From: G963677445 sp963678275
GTDB lineage: Bacteria; Bacteroidota; Ignavibacteria; Ignavibacteriales; Melioribacteraceae
Assembly (NCBI GenBank): GCA_963678275.1
Contig: OY782765.1
Coordinates: 4,092,001 to 4,156,000, forward strand
Direction of reading: 5' to 3'
Length of the DNA stretch: 64,000 bases
Shown here one piece after another: positions 34,484 to 42,554 of the stretch (its first letter is position 1; the number at the start of each line of letters is the position of its first letter). The notes beneath the pieces were generated by a model that saw only the letters and a list, made by a program, of their open reading frames with translations, made no database searches and was not told where the DNA came from. The translations under genes and the position numbers were made by a program.

Positions 34484-35647
34484 TTGAAAAAAGTTAAAAC
34501 GATAACCGCTCTCTTTTCAACCATTTTTCCGGCATTCTTTATCCTGATGTTCTGGTGGAGCTGCGAAACTGAGAAGGTGGGTCCTACCGAACCACCCGGA
34601 AATTTTATTCAAGGTGATTATTTTTTAATGGGGTATGTCACAGACGCCGATACAGAAGAACCTCTTGAAGGAGTTGTGCTGAGGATAGGAGATGAATTAG
34701 AATTTGTTACCGATCAATCAGGCTTTTATTCAACAACAAACTATTTGTCCCCCGGCATCTACATTTTTGAAGCCTTCAAAAATGGTTATCTCGAAATAGA
34801 AGGAAAACTGGAGTTTAATGACAATGGTAATGATTTTACACACCACAGAAGTTTTGAGCTCGTAAAAATCAGATCTGCCGTTGAAGTGAAACCGGAATCG
34901 GCAGCGATTGTTGTTGAAAGTAATTCGTTTGGAGATTACAAACTTTCAATCCCTGAAGGAGCGGTTTCACAGAATACTTCCATTAGTGTAACACCAACAA
35001 TATCGGGAGGAGGACCGGTATTTGAAAATGGTGAAAATTTTATCATCAATTCGGTGTATATGTCCCCTTCAGGAATGACCTTTTCAAAAACCGTGGAATT
35101 AGAAGTTCCAATGACTATATCAAATCCCGACTTATTAAATTTAGCAGTTTCGGTATATAGTTATAATGCTGATTTGAAAGAGTGGACTTATGAAGGGAAA
35201 GCGCAACTTTCAGATGATTCATCTTCACTTAAAATTGGGATTAATCACTTTAGTCACCACTCTTTCACTTATAATGGAATGGATATTTGGGTGGAAACAA
35301 CATCTAAATTTGGTCTTTGGAGATATGGGAACTCTACGGAAATTGAAGGAGATAAAATTTATGATGCATTTGAGTTTTATCCATCTTCTGACGGTTTGCC
35401 TGAAAACATTATGAAAACTAACATTGGTGTTAATCCTTCTCCTGCTACTGAATATGTGACATGTGTTGGTAAAGCGGAAAAAATCATCACCTGTTGTGCC
35501 AGAGCTCTGTTGAAGGATGTTAATTTCCTCACCATAATTGGAAATGATACTGTCTTGGCGGGTTATATGCAATTCCCAGAGAAAACTTTTCCAGATTGTC
35601 ACGAAACAGATGCCGGTTCTGGAAGCACAGGTGGAAACGGAGATTAA
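34484..35647 (+). CDS. Lipoprotein, CarboxypepD_reg/ZU5-like, locus member 1
   Basis: The 387-residue product starts at a TTG with GGAGG four bases upstream. The lipobox ends in a Cys (WWSCETEKVGP) whose context C.(S/T).KV recurs in the four other lipoproteins of this locus. Next comes a carboxypeptidase-regulatory-like sandwich (VTDADTEEPLEGVVLRIGDE...GFYSTTNYLSPGIYIFEAFKNGYLE), a ZU5-like stretch (LSIPEGAVSQNTSISVTPT) and a C-terminal region with Cys residues (YVTCVG, ITCCARALL, FPDCHETDAG). The last residues are Gly-rich. It follows the YjbH-like gene by 17 bases. Confidence 0.78.
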   Translation: MKKVKTITALFSTIFPAFFILMFWWSCETEKVGPTEPPGNFIQGDYFLMGYVTDADTEEPLEGVVLRIGDELEFVTDQSGFYSTTNYLSPGIYIFEAFKNGYLEIEGKLEFNDNGNDFTHHRSFELVKIRSAVEVKPESAAIVVESNSFGDYKLSIPEGAVSQNTSISVTPTISGGGPVFENGENFIINSVYMSPSGMTFSKTVELEVPMTISNPDLLNLAVSVYSYNADLKEWTYEGKAQLSDDSSSLKIGINHFSHHSFTYNGMDIWVETTSKFGLWRYGNSTEIEGDKIYDAFEFYPSSDGLPENIMKTNIGVNPSPATEYVTCVGKAEKIITCCARALLKDVNFLTIIGNDTVLAGYMQFPEKTFPDCHETDAGSGSTGGNGD

Positions 35648-35685
35648 TATAAATAGCACAAAATAAATATTAATGGGAGAAAAAT

Positions 35686-36354
35686 ATGTTAAAACGATAC
35701 TTATTTATGGTATTCCTGGTTTTGGTTTTCACCTCCGGGAGGAATTCAGCGCAATTTAACTTCCACTCAGCAGGTGTAAACATTGGGTGGTATAACCCTT
35801 CGATGGACTACTGGAATGAGAGCTCGACCTTTTCGCTGGGTGAGGAAGAATTCGGCGGAGCCTTTACGGCAGGGGTCAATTTACAATATAGCGTAATTTA
35901 TCCTCTGCATGTTCGATTGGAAGGAAGTTACTGGAGTGATTCGATTGAAAGGACCAATTTTGAAACCGGAACCGGAATCCTGAGTAAAAAACTTTCGGTG
36001 CGGTTTATCGGTATTAGCGGCAGTGTAATTTCAGATATTCCCTTTCTTACATTCCCCTTTCTCGGAACGTATGCCGGCGCGGGAGGAGGTTACTATTTTA
36101 TCCATACCGAAAGTGACCAGAAACTTATTGACGGTTCAGGAACTGAACTGACAAATGACGGCCAGGATTACATCTGGCATTTCCTGCTCGGAGTCGAAAA
36201 ATCCTTTCTCGATTATTTCGCAGCCGGTCTGGAATTCAGATACAACCTGGGAAACTATACTCAGGAAGTCCGCGATGGCCTGGGCAATATTATTGATGAG
36301 GAGGTTTCCCTTAACGGCCCCAAAATTACATTAAACTTAAATTATATTTTTTGA
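35686..36354 (+). CDS. Outer-membrane beta-barrel protein
   Basis: The 222-residue product has a signal peptide (about residues 1-22) and eight or so amphipathic strands with Gly and aromatic residues (SAGVNIGWYNPSMDYW, LQYSVIYPLHVRLEGSYW, LGTYAGAGGGYYFIHTE, AAGLEFRYNLGNYTQEV) ending with an aromatic residue (NLNYIF), as in OmpA/OmpW-like eight-strand barrels. It is between the first YjbH/lipoprotein pair and the second one and is probably co-transcribed with them (38-base gap upstream, 4-base gap downstream). Role unknown. Confidence 0.78.
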   Translation: MLKRYLFMVFLVLVFTSGRNSAQFNFHSAGVNIGWYNPSMDYWNESSTFSLGEEEFGGAFTAGVNLQYSVIYPLHVRLEGSYWSDSIERTNFETGTGILSKKLSVRFIGISGSVISDIPFLTFPFLGTYAGAGGGYYFIHTESDQKLIDGSGTELTNDGQDYIWHFLLGVEKSFLDYFAAGLEFRYNLGNYTQEVRDGLGNIIDEEVSLNGPKITLNLNYIF

Positions 36355-36358
36355 TATC

Positions 36359-37564
36359 GTGGTGCATTTAATCAGAAAAATATTAACCAGTCTTCTGGTC
36401 ATGATTTCGTTATCCGTATCGCAATATTCACAAAGCCGGTTCGATGAAGAAAACAAACTTACAAACGCTCTTGTCGCTGAGGGTTTTAATAACGTGGCAG
36501 TACTTGTTGAAAACCGGCAGGTAATTATTACCTATGAAAACCTTGTATACCGTTATGAACCAGACGCGTTGAAACAAGTTTATAAAATTGCCGATGATAA
36601 CATACATGGTGTTAAGGATGTTGTAGTTGTAATTCAAAAAAGAGGCATTCCCATATCCGCGGCTATCTTAAAATCGGGAAATCCGGAATTACTTAAACAA
36701 GAAATCACCACCACCTTTGAGATCGACAAATATTGGGAAAAACTTGAAAAAAGGGAAAGAGTTAACGGTTCGGAATTATTATTTGAATGCATAATTCATC
36801 CGCAGGTCAAGGCGCTTTTCGGAGATTTTGAAGATCCTGTAAAATTACAACTTAATATAGCGCCAGCTATTCAGACTCTGGTTTTCAGCGGTTTTTTGTT
36901 ATATGCGCAGACAATATTCCCCCTGCATAATGAACTTTCAGAACAGGGTGACTATATAAGACCTGGTGTAACAATTATAAATTATTTTAACAGGCTTCCT
37001 TTTGATACCTTTTTTTCCACCTCTGCCGGATACTTCACCAATAACCGTTATGGTGTTGATTTTGAAATGATAAAATTCTTTTTAGATGGACGTGTGTTTC
37101 TGGGATTCAATTATGGTTATACAGGATATGCCGCTTTTATCAATAATGAATTGTATTACACTCATATGGAACGCGAAAATTTTAGCGTAATATTTGGTTA
37201 CTATTGGGATAATCCGTATCTGTTATTAAAAGGAGCATGGGGCAAAACTTTATACGGAGGTTATAATTTCCGAACCGAAATACAGCGTTATTTTGATGAG
37301 ATAATTATTGGTTTCTTTTATGAAAAAAGCGCGATTGGACAAAACGCAGGATTCAACTTTCAAATTCCTCTGTTTCCCGAGAAATATATGTCAGAAGGTT
37401 TAATCAGAATAAGAATGCCTGAATGTTTTTGGTGGGAATCTCGCTATAATGCAAAAGATTATGGAAAATTGAATTATCAAAAAGGAGAAAACACTACTGG
37501 TCATTTGAAGTATTGTCTACCAAATTTTCTAAATATTATTCTATTTAATGAGTATTATAGGTAA
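36359..37564 (+). CDS. YjbH C-terminal-type outer membrane protein 2
   Basis: The 401-residue product is a paralogue of the protein at 33198: ALVAEGFNNVAVLVENRQVIITYENLVYRYEPDALKQVY, then YIRPGVTIINYFNRLPFDTFFSTSAGYFTNNRYGVDFEMIKFFLDGRVFLGFNYGYTGYA. It has a signal peptide and again lacks the first YjbH barrel. The start is GTG (36359) or the next codon, also GTG; no ATG is available and there is no ribosome site, so translation may be coupled to the barrel gene four bases upstream. Paired with the lipoprotein gene five bases downstream. Confidence 0.78.
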   Translation: MVHLIRKILTSLLVMISLSVSQYSQSRFDEENKLTNALVAEGFNNVAVLVENRQVIITYENLVYRYEPDALKQVYKIADDNIHGVKDVVVVIQKRGIPISAAILKSGNPELLKQEITTTFEIDKYWEKLEKRERVNGSELLFECIIHPQVKALFGDFEDPVKLQLNIAPAIQTLVFSGFLLYAQTIFPLHNELSEQGDYIRPGVTIINYFNRLPFDTFFSTSAGYFTNNRYGVDFEMIKFFLDGRVFLGFNYGYTGYAAFINNELYYTHMERENFSVIFGYYWDNPYLLLKGAWGKTLYGGYNFRTEIQRYFDEIIIGFFYEKSAIGQNAGFNFQIPLFPEKYMSEGLIRIRMPECFWWESRYNAKDYGKLNYQKGENTTGHLKYCLPNFLNIILFNEYYR

Positions 37565-37569
37565 ACAAA

Positions 37570-38886
37570 ATGAATAAAAGAATTACTAATAACTCTTATT
37601 ATAAAATGATTTTGTTGGGCTGCTGGATACTTATTTTATCGGTTCTCTGGACATGTAAATCAAACAAGGTTGGTATTGTCGAGCCGCAGCCGGAAATATA
37701 TCGTCCCGGGGTTTCTTCAAGAGTAGTTGATTTTTTAACCAATGAACCTATTAACAACGCAATTGTCAGACTCGAAAACAAGATTGTTAATACTAACTCA
37801 GCCGGTGAGTTTGTACTTGATGCTGAATTGGAGCCGGGACAATATGTATTATTTTCTGAAGCGGAAAACTATGCTTATACACCAATATTGGTAACAATTG
37901 ATTCATATGCAACTTTAATGAATTCAATTTTTATGAAAAAAAATGGAAATCGAAAGTATGTCCATTACGATACTGTTACAATCCACGATAATCTTGGAGA
38001 AAATCGCAATTTTATAGTTTCGTTTGATGAGAATAGCTTCGATAATGAAACATTAATTATTATAACCCCTATGGAGGGACCAGAAGCAGGATCATTTTTT
38101 GATGAACAAATTCCTCTTGCTGTATTGGATATTGAGGCAATTCCACCAACAGCACCCCAAAGAAATTACCAAATTACTTTTCCTTTACCATGTAAATTTA
38201 TACCAGGAGTTGAGTTGATTTTATTTCGTTCCACAAAGTATAGTCCAATAAATCAATTAACAAGCTTTAAACCTATTGTGCAACAAGATAGTATTAGCGC
38301 AATAGTTGAACTCAATGAAATTGGGAGATTTACACTTTCAATGGAGGCAGATATAACATTTAGTGATGATAATATCTCAAAGTCTGACTCTAGCGAATCG
38401 GAAGTTAATGAATCCATTGTAAGGGTTCCACTTGAGGCCGATGCAACAACAATCTCAAATATAAGTTTGGAACCTCCCGATTTATTACCAGAGTATTATT
38501 TATCTTTACTGGAAAGAAGCTTTGGGTATAAATTTGATAAACCAAATGTCATAACTTATTTTCTAAACACTACAATGGTAAGTGATATTCTTCCAAAACC
38601 AGCAAAAACTCTTTGCTTTGGGGGATTATGTAGTAATGATAAAATTGATCTTGGAAAACCTGAATGCCCGGGGCCGGGTTATATTTATTCATCAAAGGAT
38701 GAAATAAGAGAGGTGTCGTGTTATTCAAATGGGGAGTCTGAAATATGGGTAGATGTTAATGCTCCCCCACCATTTCCAAGTGGTGGGGCTGGCGCTACAC
38801 AGAGTTACGAACTCAAAACCACCAAAATTACACTTGTCCGTGTTTGGACTTGTGTCCATGTTAGTCAAATAGGGTCAAATAATTAA
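37570..38886 (+). CDS. Lipoprotein with CarboxypepD_reg-like part, member 2
   Basis: The 438-residue product has a lipobox with the family's context (LWTCKSNKVG), a carboxypeptidase-regulatory-like sandwich (VVDFLTNEPINNAIVRLENK...GEFVLDAELEPGQYVLFSEAENYAY) and a middle part in the style of the other members (EIGRFTLSMEAD). The C-terminal 170 residues are unlike any other copy, though cysteine-containing (TLCFGGLCSND, KPECPGPGY, VSCYSN, WTCVHV). The divergent tail after a shared front half is the family's recurrent theme. Function unknown; likely on the periplasmic or outer face of the outer membrane. Confidence 0.75.
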   Translation: MNKRITNNSYYKMILLGCWILILSVLWTCKSNKVGIVEPQPEIYRPGVSSRVVDFLTNEPINNAIVRLENKIVNTNSAGEFVLDAELEPGQYVLFSEAENYAYTPILVTIDSYATLMNSIFMKKNGNRKYVHYDTVTIHDNLGENRNFIVSFDENSFDNETLIIITPMEGPEAGSFFDEQIPLAVLDIEAIPPTAPQRNYQITFPLPCKFIPGVELILFRSTKYSPINQLTSFKPIVQQDSISAIVELNEIGRFTLSMEADITFSDDNISKSDSSESEVNESIVRVPLEADATTISNISLEPPDLLPEYYLSLLERSFGYKFDKPNVITYFLNTTMVSDILPKPAKTLCFGGLCSNDKIDLGKPECPGPGYIYSSKDEIREVSCYSNGESEIWVDVNAPPPFPSGGAGATQSYELKTTKITLVRVWTCVHVSQIGSNN

Positions 38887-38903
38887 TTGTATTTGAGAAA
38901 ATA

Positions 38904-39602
38904 ATGAAAAAAATAATCATTATTGGTATTTTTTACTATTTAAATTTTTTCTCCCAATCCCTTACCGGCACAACGGGGCTGATATCTATCCCGACAGCCG
39001 AAATTGCCGAGGACCGGCAGGTGATATTCGGGGCGAGTCTGCTTCACAGGAAATATCTTGATTATACCGATCGCAAATTCAACGCGATGGCATATTATGT
39101 TACGCTGGGTTACCTGCCTTTTCTTGAGGTGAGCCTTCGTTTTACACGGAGGGATTACCCACCGGAGCTGAGAAATTCCTCCGTGGGTGACAGAATGCTC
39201 AGCCTGAGGGTGCAGGTATTAAAAGAAGGAAAATATATACCTATGTTCTCTCTCGGTTGCCATGATGTGGGGACCACACTCGACAAAGGGAGCGCGCGTC
39301 ATTTTAACTGCCTGTTTTTAACTCTCTCAAAAAACTTCTTAATTGAGGGAGTGAGTGATGAAATAGGATTGCATGTCGGTTATGGGAGCGACTGTATGGA
39401 ATCGGTAAACCACGAATTTACCGGAATATTCGGAGGGGTATTATTTAAGTTGAATTCTTTTGCTGATCTGATGCTGGAATTTGATTCAGAAAAAATAAAT
39501 GGGGGAGCTCGTGTTTTAATCTTTAACAGAATCCGGTTGCTTTTTTCGATGATACATTTTGATGTGTTTTCATTCGGAGCGAGTTACAGGTTCTCCATAT
39601 AA
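38904..39602 (+). CDS. YjbH N-terminal-type beta-barrel protein
   Basis: The 232-residue product has a signal peptide and begins its mature part with TGTTGLISIPTAEIAEDRQVIFG, the diagnostic opening of YjbH/WbfB-type exopolysaccharide proteins (G..GLI..P.A....D). It continues like the first YjbH barrel: LGYLPFLEVSLRFT, MLSLRVQVLKEGKYIPMFSLGCHDVGTT and LTLSKNF, ending in ASYRFSI. Typical YjbH is about 700 residues with two barrels; this gene holds only the first. The second-barrel part is supplied by the genes at 33198 and 36359, so YjbH appears split in this locus. Confidence 0.82.
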   Translation: MKKIIIIGIFYYLNFFSQSLTGTTGLISIPTAEIAEDRQVIFGASLLHRKYLDYTDRKFNAMAYYVTLGYLPFLEVSLRFTRRDYPPELRNSSVGDRMLSLRVQVLKEGKYIPMFSLGCHDVGTTLDKGSARHFNCLFLTLSKNFLIEGVSDEIGLHVGYGSDCMESVNHEFTGIFGGVLFKLNSFADLMLEFDSEKINGGARVLIFNRIRLLFSMIHFDVFSFGASYRFSI

Positions 39603-39620
39603 TAATATAAGAGGAAGAAA

Positions 39621-40889
39621 ATGAAAGAGGATATAAAAAGTGAAATAAAAAAACAGATTTCATTGATTCTGGTCTTTATCACCCTTGTATTATTATTCAA
39701 CTGCAAATCTGATAAAGTTGAACCGGTAATGCCCTATTTTGAGCCCGAAAAAGTTGTGCTCGAACTTAAAGTAATAGACGCTTCAAACGGGGAAATACTT
39801 AACGGATTTTCCGCCAGTGTGAATGGGATTCCAAACGCGCCGGATGAACACATAATTATAAATGAACCTGAAACAGGCAGCTATAAAATTGTAGTGAGAA
39901 AAGATGGATATCTGACAACTGTAGATGAATTTTATGTTGATGAAAATGGAGGAATATTTAGGGATATAGTAATGGAGCCTGTTCAGGTTCAATATATTGT
40001 TGACGAGGGAAGCGATTCTCTCGACGCCTTTCTGGAAACAGACCGCGAGTTTAAAGTCAGCTACGAGGATAATACATTCTCAACGGAGCAGAATTTCCGG
40101 TTTACTCCCGTGGAGGGAGTCTCTTCAGTTTCATTCTCCCGTCTGATTTTCCCGTTGGCCGAATTTGAAATAGCCGCGTCAGAAGATGAAGAGTTTGGCA
40201 AAAATATATCTGTCACCGTTCCCCTTCCTGTGCGACTTGAATACCCCATTGATCTGCGATTGCTCAAGTATGATTTCGATATTGACGATTTTGTTTTTTA
40301 TTCCGACTCTGTCGATCTGCCCGATTTGAATCACGCGAAAGTGAAAGTTGGGGAAAATGGAAGATATATTCTGCAGACAATTGAGGAAATCCAGGTGACT
40401 GAAGATACTACTGTTGTTGATACAACAAGTTGGGAACTGGAGTCTCGGCAAAACATTTCCTGGTACCATTATGAACCACGGGAATCCGAATTGCGATTAT
40501 TATCTGTTTCAGAAAGAGTCGATTCCACTTACATCAAAAATATAATTGCCGGGAAATTCAATATTCCCAACAACGTTGAGTGCGATATATTTATAGTACC
40601 TGGAAATGAATCTTTAAGAAAAGTATCGAAAGCGCCCAGCCTGGGAATTATGTATGTTTTTTTAAAACCAATTCTGATTCGTTATGGTAATCCATCTTGC
40701 CCTTTAATCAGATTTAAATTCAATTTATTAGTCGCAAAAGATGTCGTAGTCTGCATAGATTATGATATTACAGGGCCAATTGAATACTGCATAAGAATGA
40801 GATATATCCAACCTTATTTACACGCGTTTTTTGAAACATCCTGCTCATCAAGATATCATGCGGGAACCGATGCCGGGGGAGGTAATTGA
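39621..40889 (+). CDS. Variable-tail lipoprotein A
   Basis: The 422-residue product has a lipobox (LLFNCKSDKVEP), a carboxypeptidase-regulatory-like domain (LKVIDASNGEILNGFSASVNG...GSYKIVVRKDGYLTTVDEFYV) and a middle domain ending in ENGRYILQTIEE. These first 260 residues or so are nearly identical to the two following genes at DNA level. The remaining 155 residues (starting near TSWELESRQNIS) align with theirs only at scattered positions, including IKNIIAG, a shared SCPLI, a Cys in VVCIDYD, YCIRM and the ending TDAGGG. Ribosome site GAGGAAG. Confidence 0.82.
   Translation: MKEDIKSEIKKQISLILVFITLVLLFNCKSDKVEPVMPYFEPEKVVLELKVIDASNGEILNGFSASVNGIPNAPDEHIIINEPETGSYKIVVRKDGYLTTVDEFYVDENGGIFRDIVMEPVQVQYIVDEGSDSLDAFLETDREFKVSYEDNTFSTEQNFRFTPVEGVSSVSFSRLIFPLAEFEIAASEDEEFGKNISVTVPLPVRLEYPIDLRLLKYDFDIDDFVFYSDSVDLPDLNHAKVKVGENGRYILQTIEEIQVTEDTTVVDTTSWELESRQNISWYHYEPRESELRLLSVSERVDSTYIKNIIAGKFNIPNNVECDIFIVPGNESLRKVSKAPSLGIMYVFLKPILIRYGNPSCPLIRFKFNLLVAKDVVVCIDYDITGPIEYCIRMRYIQPYLHAFFETSCSSRYHAGTDAGGGN
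39665..40380 (+). repeat. Near-identical coding repeat, copy 1 of 3
   Basis: This stretch is repeated with only scattered substitutions at about 41134-41849 and 42599-43314, corresponding to the N-terminal 250 residues of three tandem lipoprotein genes. Alignment needs no gaps across it. Identity falls sharply after the codons for GRYILQT. Confidence 0.85.
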
Positions 40890-40890
40890 T

Positions 40891-41076
40891 CTTCCGGTTA
40901 ATTCCCCTGTCATGCCCGGATGGTAAAATATTATATCGGTTGGACGGAGACAAAAAAAAGCCGATTCTGGTAGACAAGTCTCTGAGATGTCATTTTTAAG
41001 GCAGGCGAAAACATGAGTTTATTATGCAATTTGGTATTTTTTCGTGGCTTGAGTTACAGGTTCTCCATATAATAAT
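40891..41076. repeat. Duplicated intergenic segment between lipoprotein genes
   Basis: This segment closely resembles 42354-42544 (shared pieces CTTCCGGTTAATT, CCTGTCATGCCCG, ATATCGGTTGG, CTCTGAGATGTCATTTTTAAGGCAGG and AACATGAGTTTATTA). Its last 26 bases (41051-41076) are identical to 39581-39606, the final codons of the YjbH-like gene plus stop. The duplication unit therefore began inside that gene. Confidence 0.8.
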
Positions 41077-41089
41077 TTATGGAAAAAAA

Positions 41090-42352
41090 ATGAAAGAGCT
41101 TATAAAACGTGAAATAAAAAACCGGATTTCTTTGATTCTGGTCTTTATCACCCTTGTATTATTATTCAACTGCAAATCTGATAAAGTTGAACCGGTAATG
41201 CCCTATTTTGAGCCCGAAAAAGTTGTGCTCGAACTTAAAGTAATAGACGCTTCAAACGGGGAAATACTTAACGGATTTTCCGCCAGTGTGAATGGGATTC
41301 CAAACGCGTCGGATGAACACATAATTATAAATGAACCTGAAACAGGCAGCTACAAAATTGTAGTAAGAAAAGATGGATATCTGACAACTGTAGATGAATT
41401 TTATGTTGATGAAAATGGAGGAGTGTTCAGGGATATAGTAATGGAGCCTGTTCAGGTTCACTATTCTGTTGACCAGGGGAGCGATTCTCTCGACGCCTTT
41501 CTGGAAACAGACCGCGAGTTTAAAGTCAGCTACGAGGAGAATACATTTTCAAGTGAACAGAATTTCCGGTTTACGCCTGTGGAGGGTGTCTCTTCAGTTT
41601 CATTCTCCCGTCTGATTTTCCCGTTGGCCGAATTTGAAATAGCCGCGTCAGAAGATGAGGAGTTTGGCAAAAATATATCTGTCACCATTCCCCTTCCTGT
41701 GCGACTTGAATACCCCATTGATCTGCGATTGCTCAAGTATGATTTCGATATTGACGATTTTGTTTTTTATTCCGACTCTGTCGATCTGCCCGATTTGAAT
41801 CACGCGAAAGTGAAAGTTGGTGAAAACGGAAGGTATATTCTGCAAACGGTGGATGAGGTTCAGATAACGGAAGATACTACAGTTGTGGACACTACAAGAC
41901 AGGAATTGGAAGTGCAAGAGAATCAGCCTATTTATACAGATCGTCATGAAACAGGTGATGAACATTTAAAAATAACTTCGACATCAGATGGTCTGGATTC
42001 GGTTTATATAAAAAATATTATTGCCGGGTGGTTTAATATTCCTCTTAATGTTGCTTGTGATTCATATATTTTTTCAGGTGAAGGAAGCCTGAAAAAAGAA
42101 ACAAATACTCAAGTGTGGCATTTAAGAATTATTTACCTGCCGATGCGTGTACATATTTTTGGTAATACTGCATGTCCTCTTATCGCTATTATATATTTTA
42201 AGGAAATAGTCAGAATAATTGATTTGTGTACGTTTTTCAATATTGGTGGAGACAATTTTTTATGTATTAGGATTATAATGGTAAAACACTACTGGCATTA
42301 CATATTCGAAACCAATTGCCGGGCTGTCACAGACGCCGGAGGAGGTAAATGA
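41090..42352 (+). CDS. Variable-tail lipoprotein B
   Basis: The product has 420 residues from the ATG at 41090, which aligns with the starts of copies A and C; an open frame extends upstream to 41024 but runs through duplicated non-coding sequence. Lipobox and sandwich domains are as in copy A. The tail from about residue 265 (RQELEVQENQPIY...) is its own: IKNIIAGWFNIP, ACPLIAIIYF, DLCTFFNIGGDNFLCIRI and ETNCRAVTDAGGGK. Five tail cysteines are placed as in copy A. It is preceded by a vestige of the end of the gene at 38904. Confidence 0.82.
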   Translation: MKELIKREIKNRISLILVFITLVLLFNCKSDKVEPVMPYFEPEKVVLELKVIDASNGEILNGFSASVNGIPNASDEHIIINEPETGSYKIVVRKDGYLTTVDEFYVDENGGVFRDIVMEPVQVHYSVDQGSDSLDAFLETDREFKVSYEENTFSSEQNFRFTPVEGVSSVSFSRLIFPLAEFEIAASEDEEFGKNISVTIPLPVRLEYPIDLRLLKYDFDIDDFVFYSDSVDLPDLNHAKVKVGENGRYILQTVDEVQITEDTTVVDTTRQELEVQENQPIYTDRHETGDEHLKITSTSDGLDSVYIKNIIAGWFNIPLNVACDSYIFSGEGSLKKETNTQVWHLRIIYLPMRVHIFGNTACPLIAIIYFKEIVRIIDLCTFFNIGGDNFLCIRIIMVKHYWHYIFETNCRAVTDAGGGK

Positions 42353-42554
42353 TCTTCCGGTTAATTTCCCTGTCATGCCCGAATGGTAAAACATTATATC
42401 GGTTGGGCGAAAATAAAATAGCAGATTCTGGCAGGCAATTCTCTGAGATGTCATTTTTAAGGCAGGCAAAAACATGAGTTTATTACGCAATTTGATATTT
42501 TTTTTCGTGGCTTGAATAACTGTGTCCCCATCAAATAATTTAAGAGGAAAAAAA

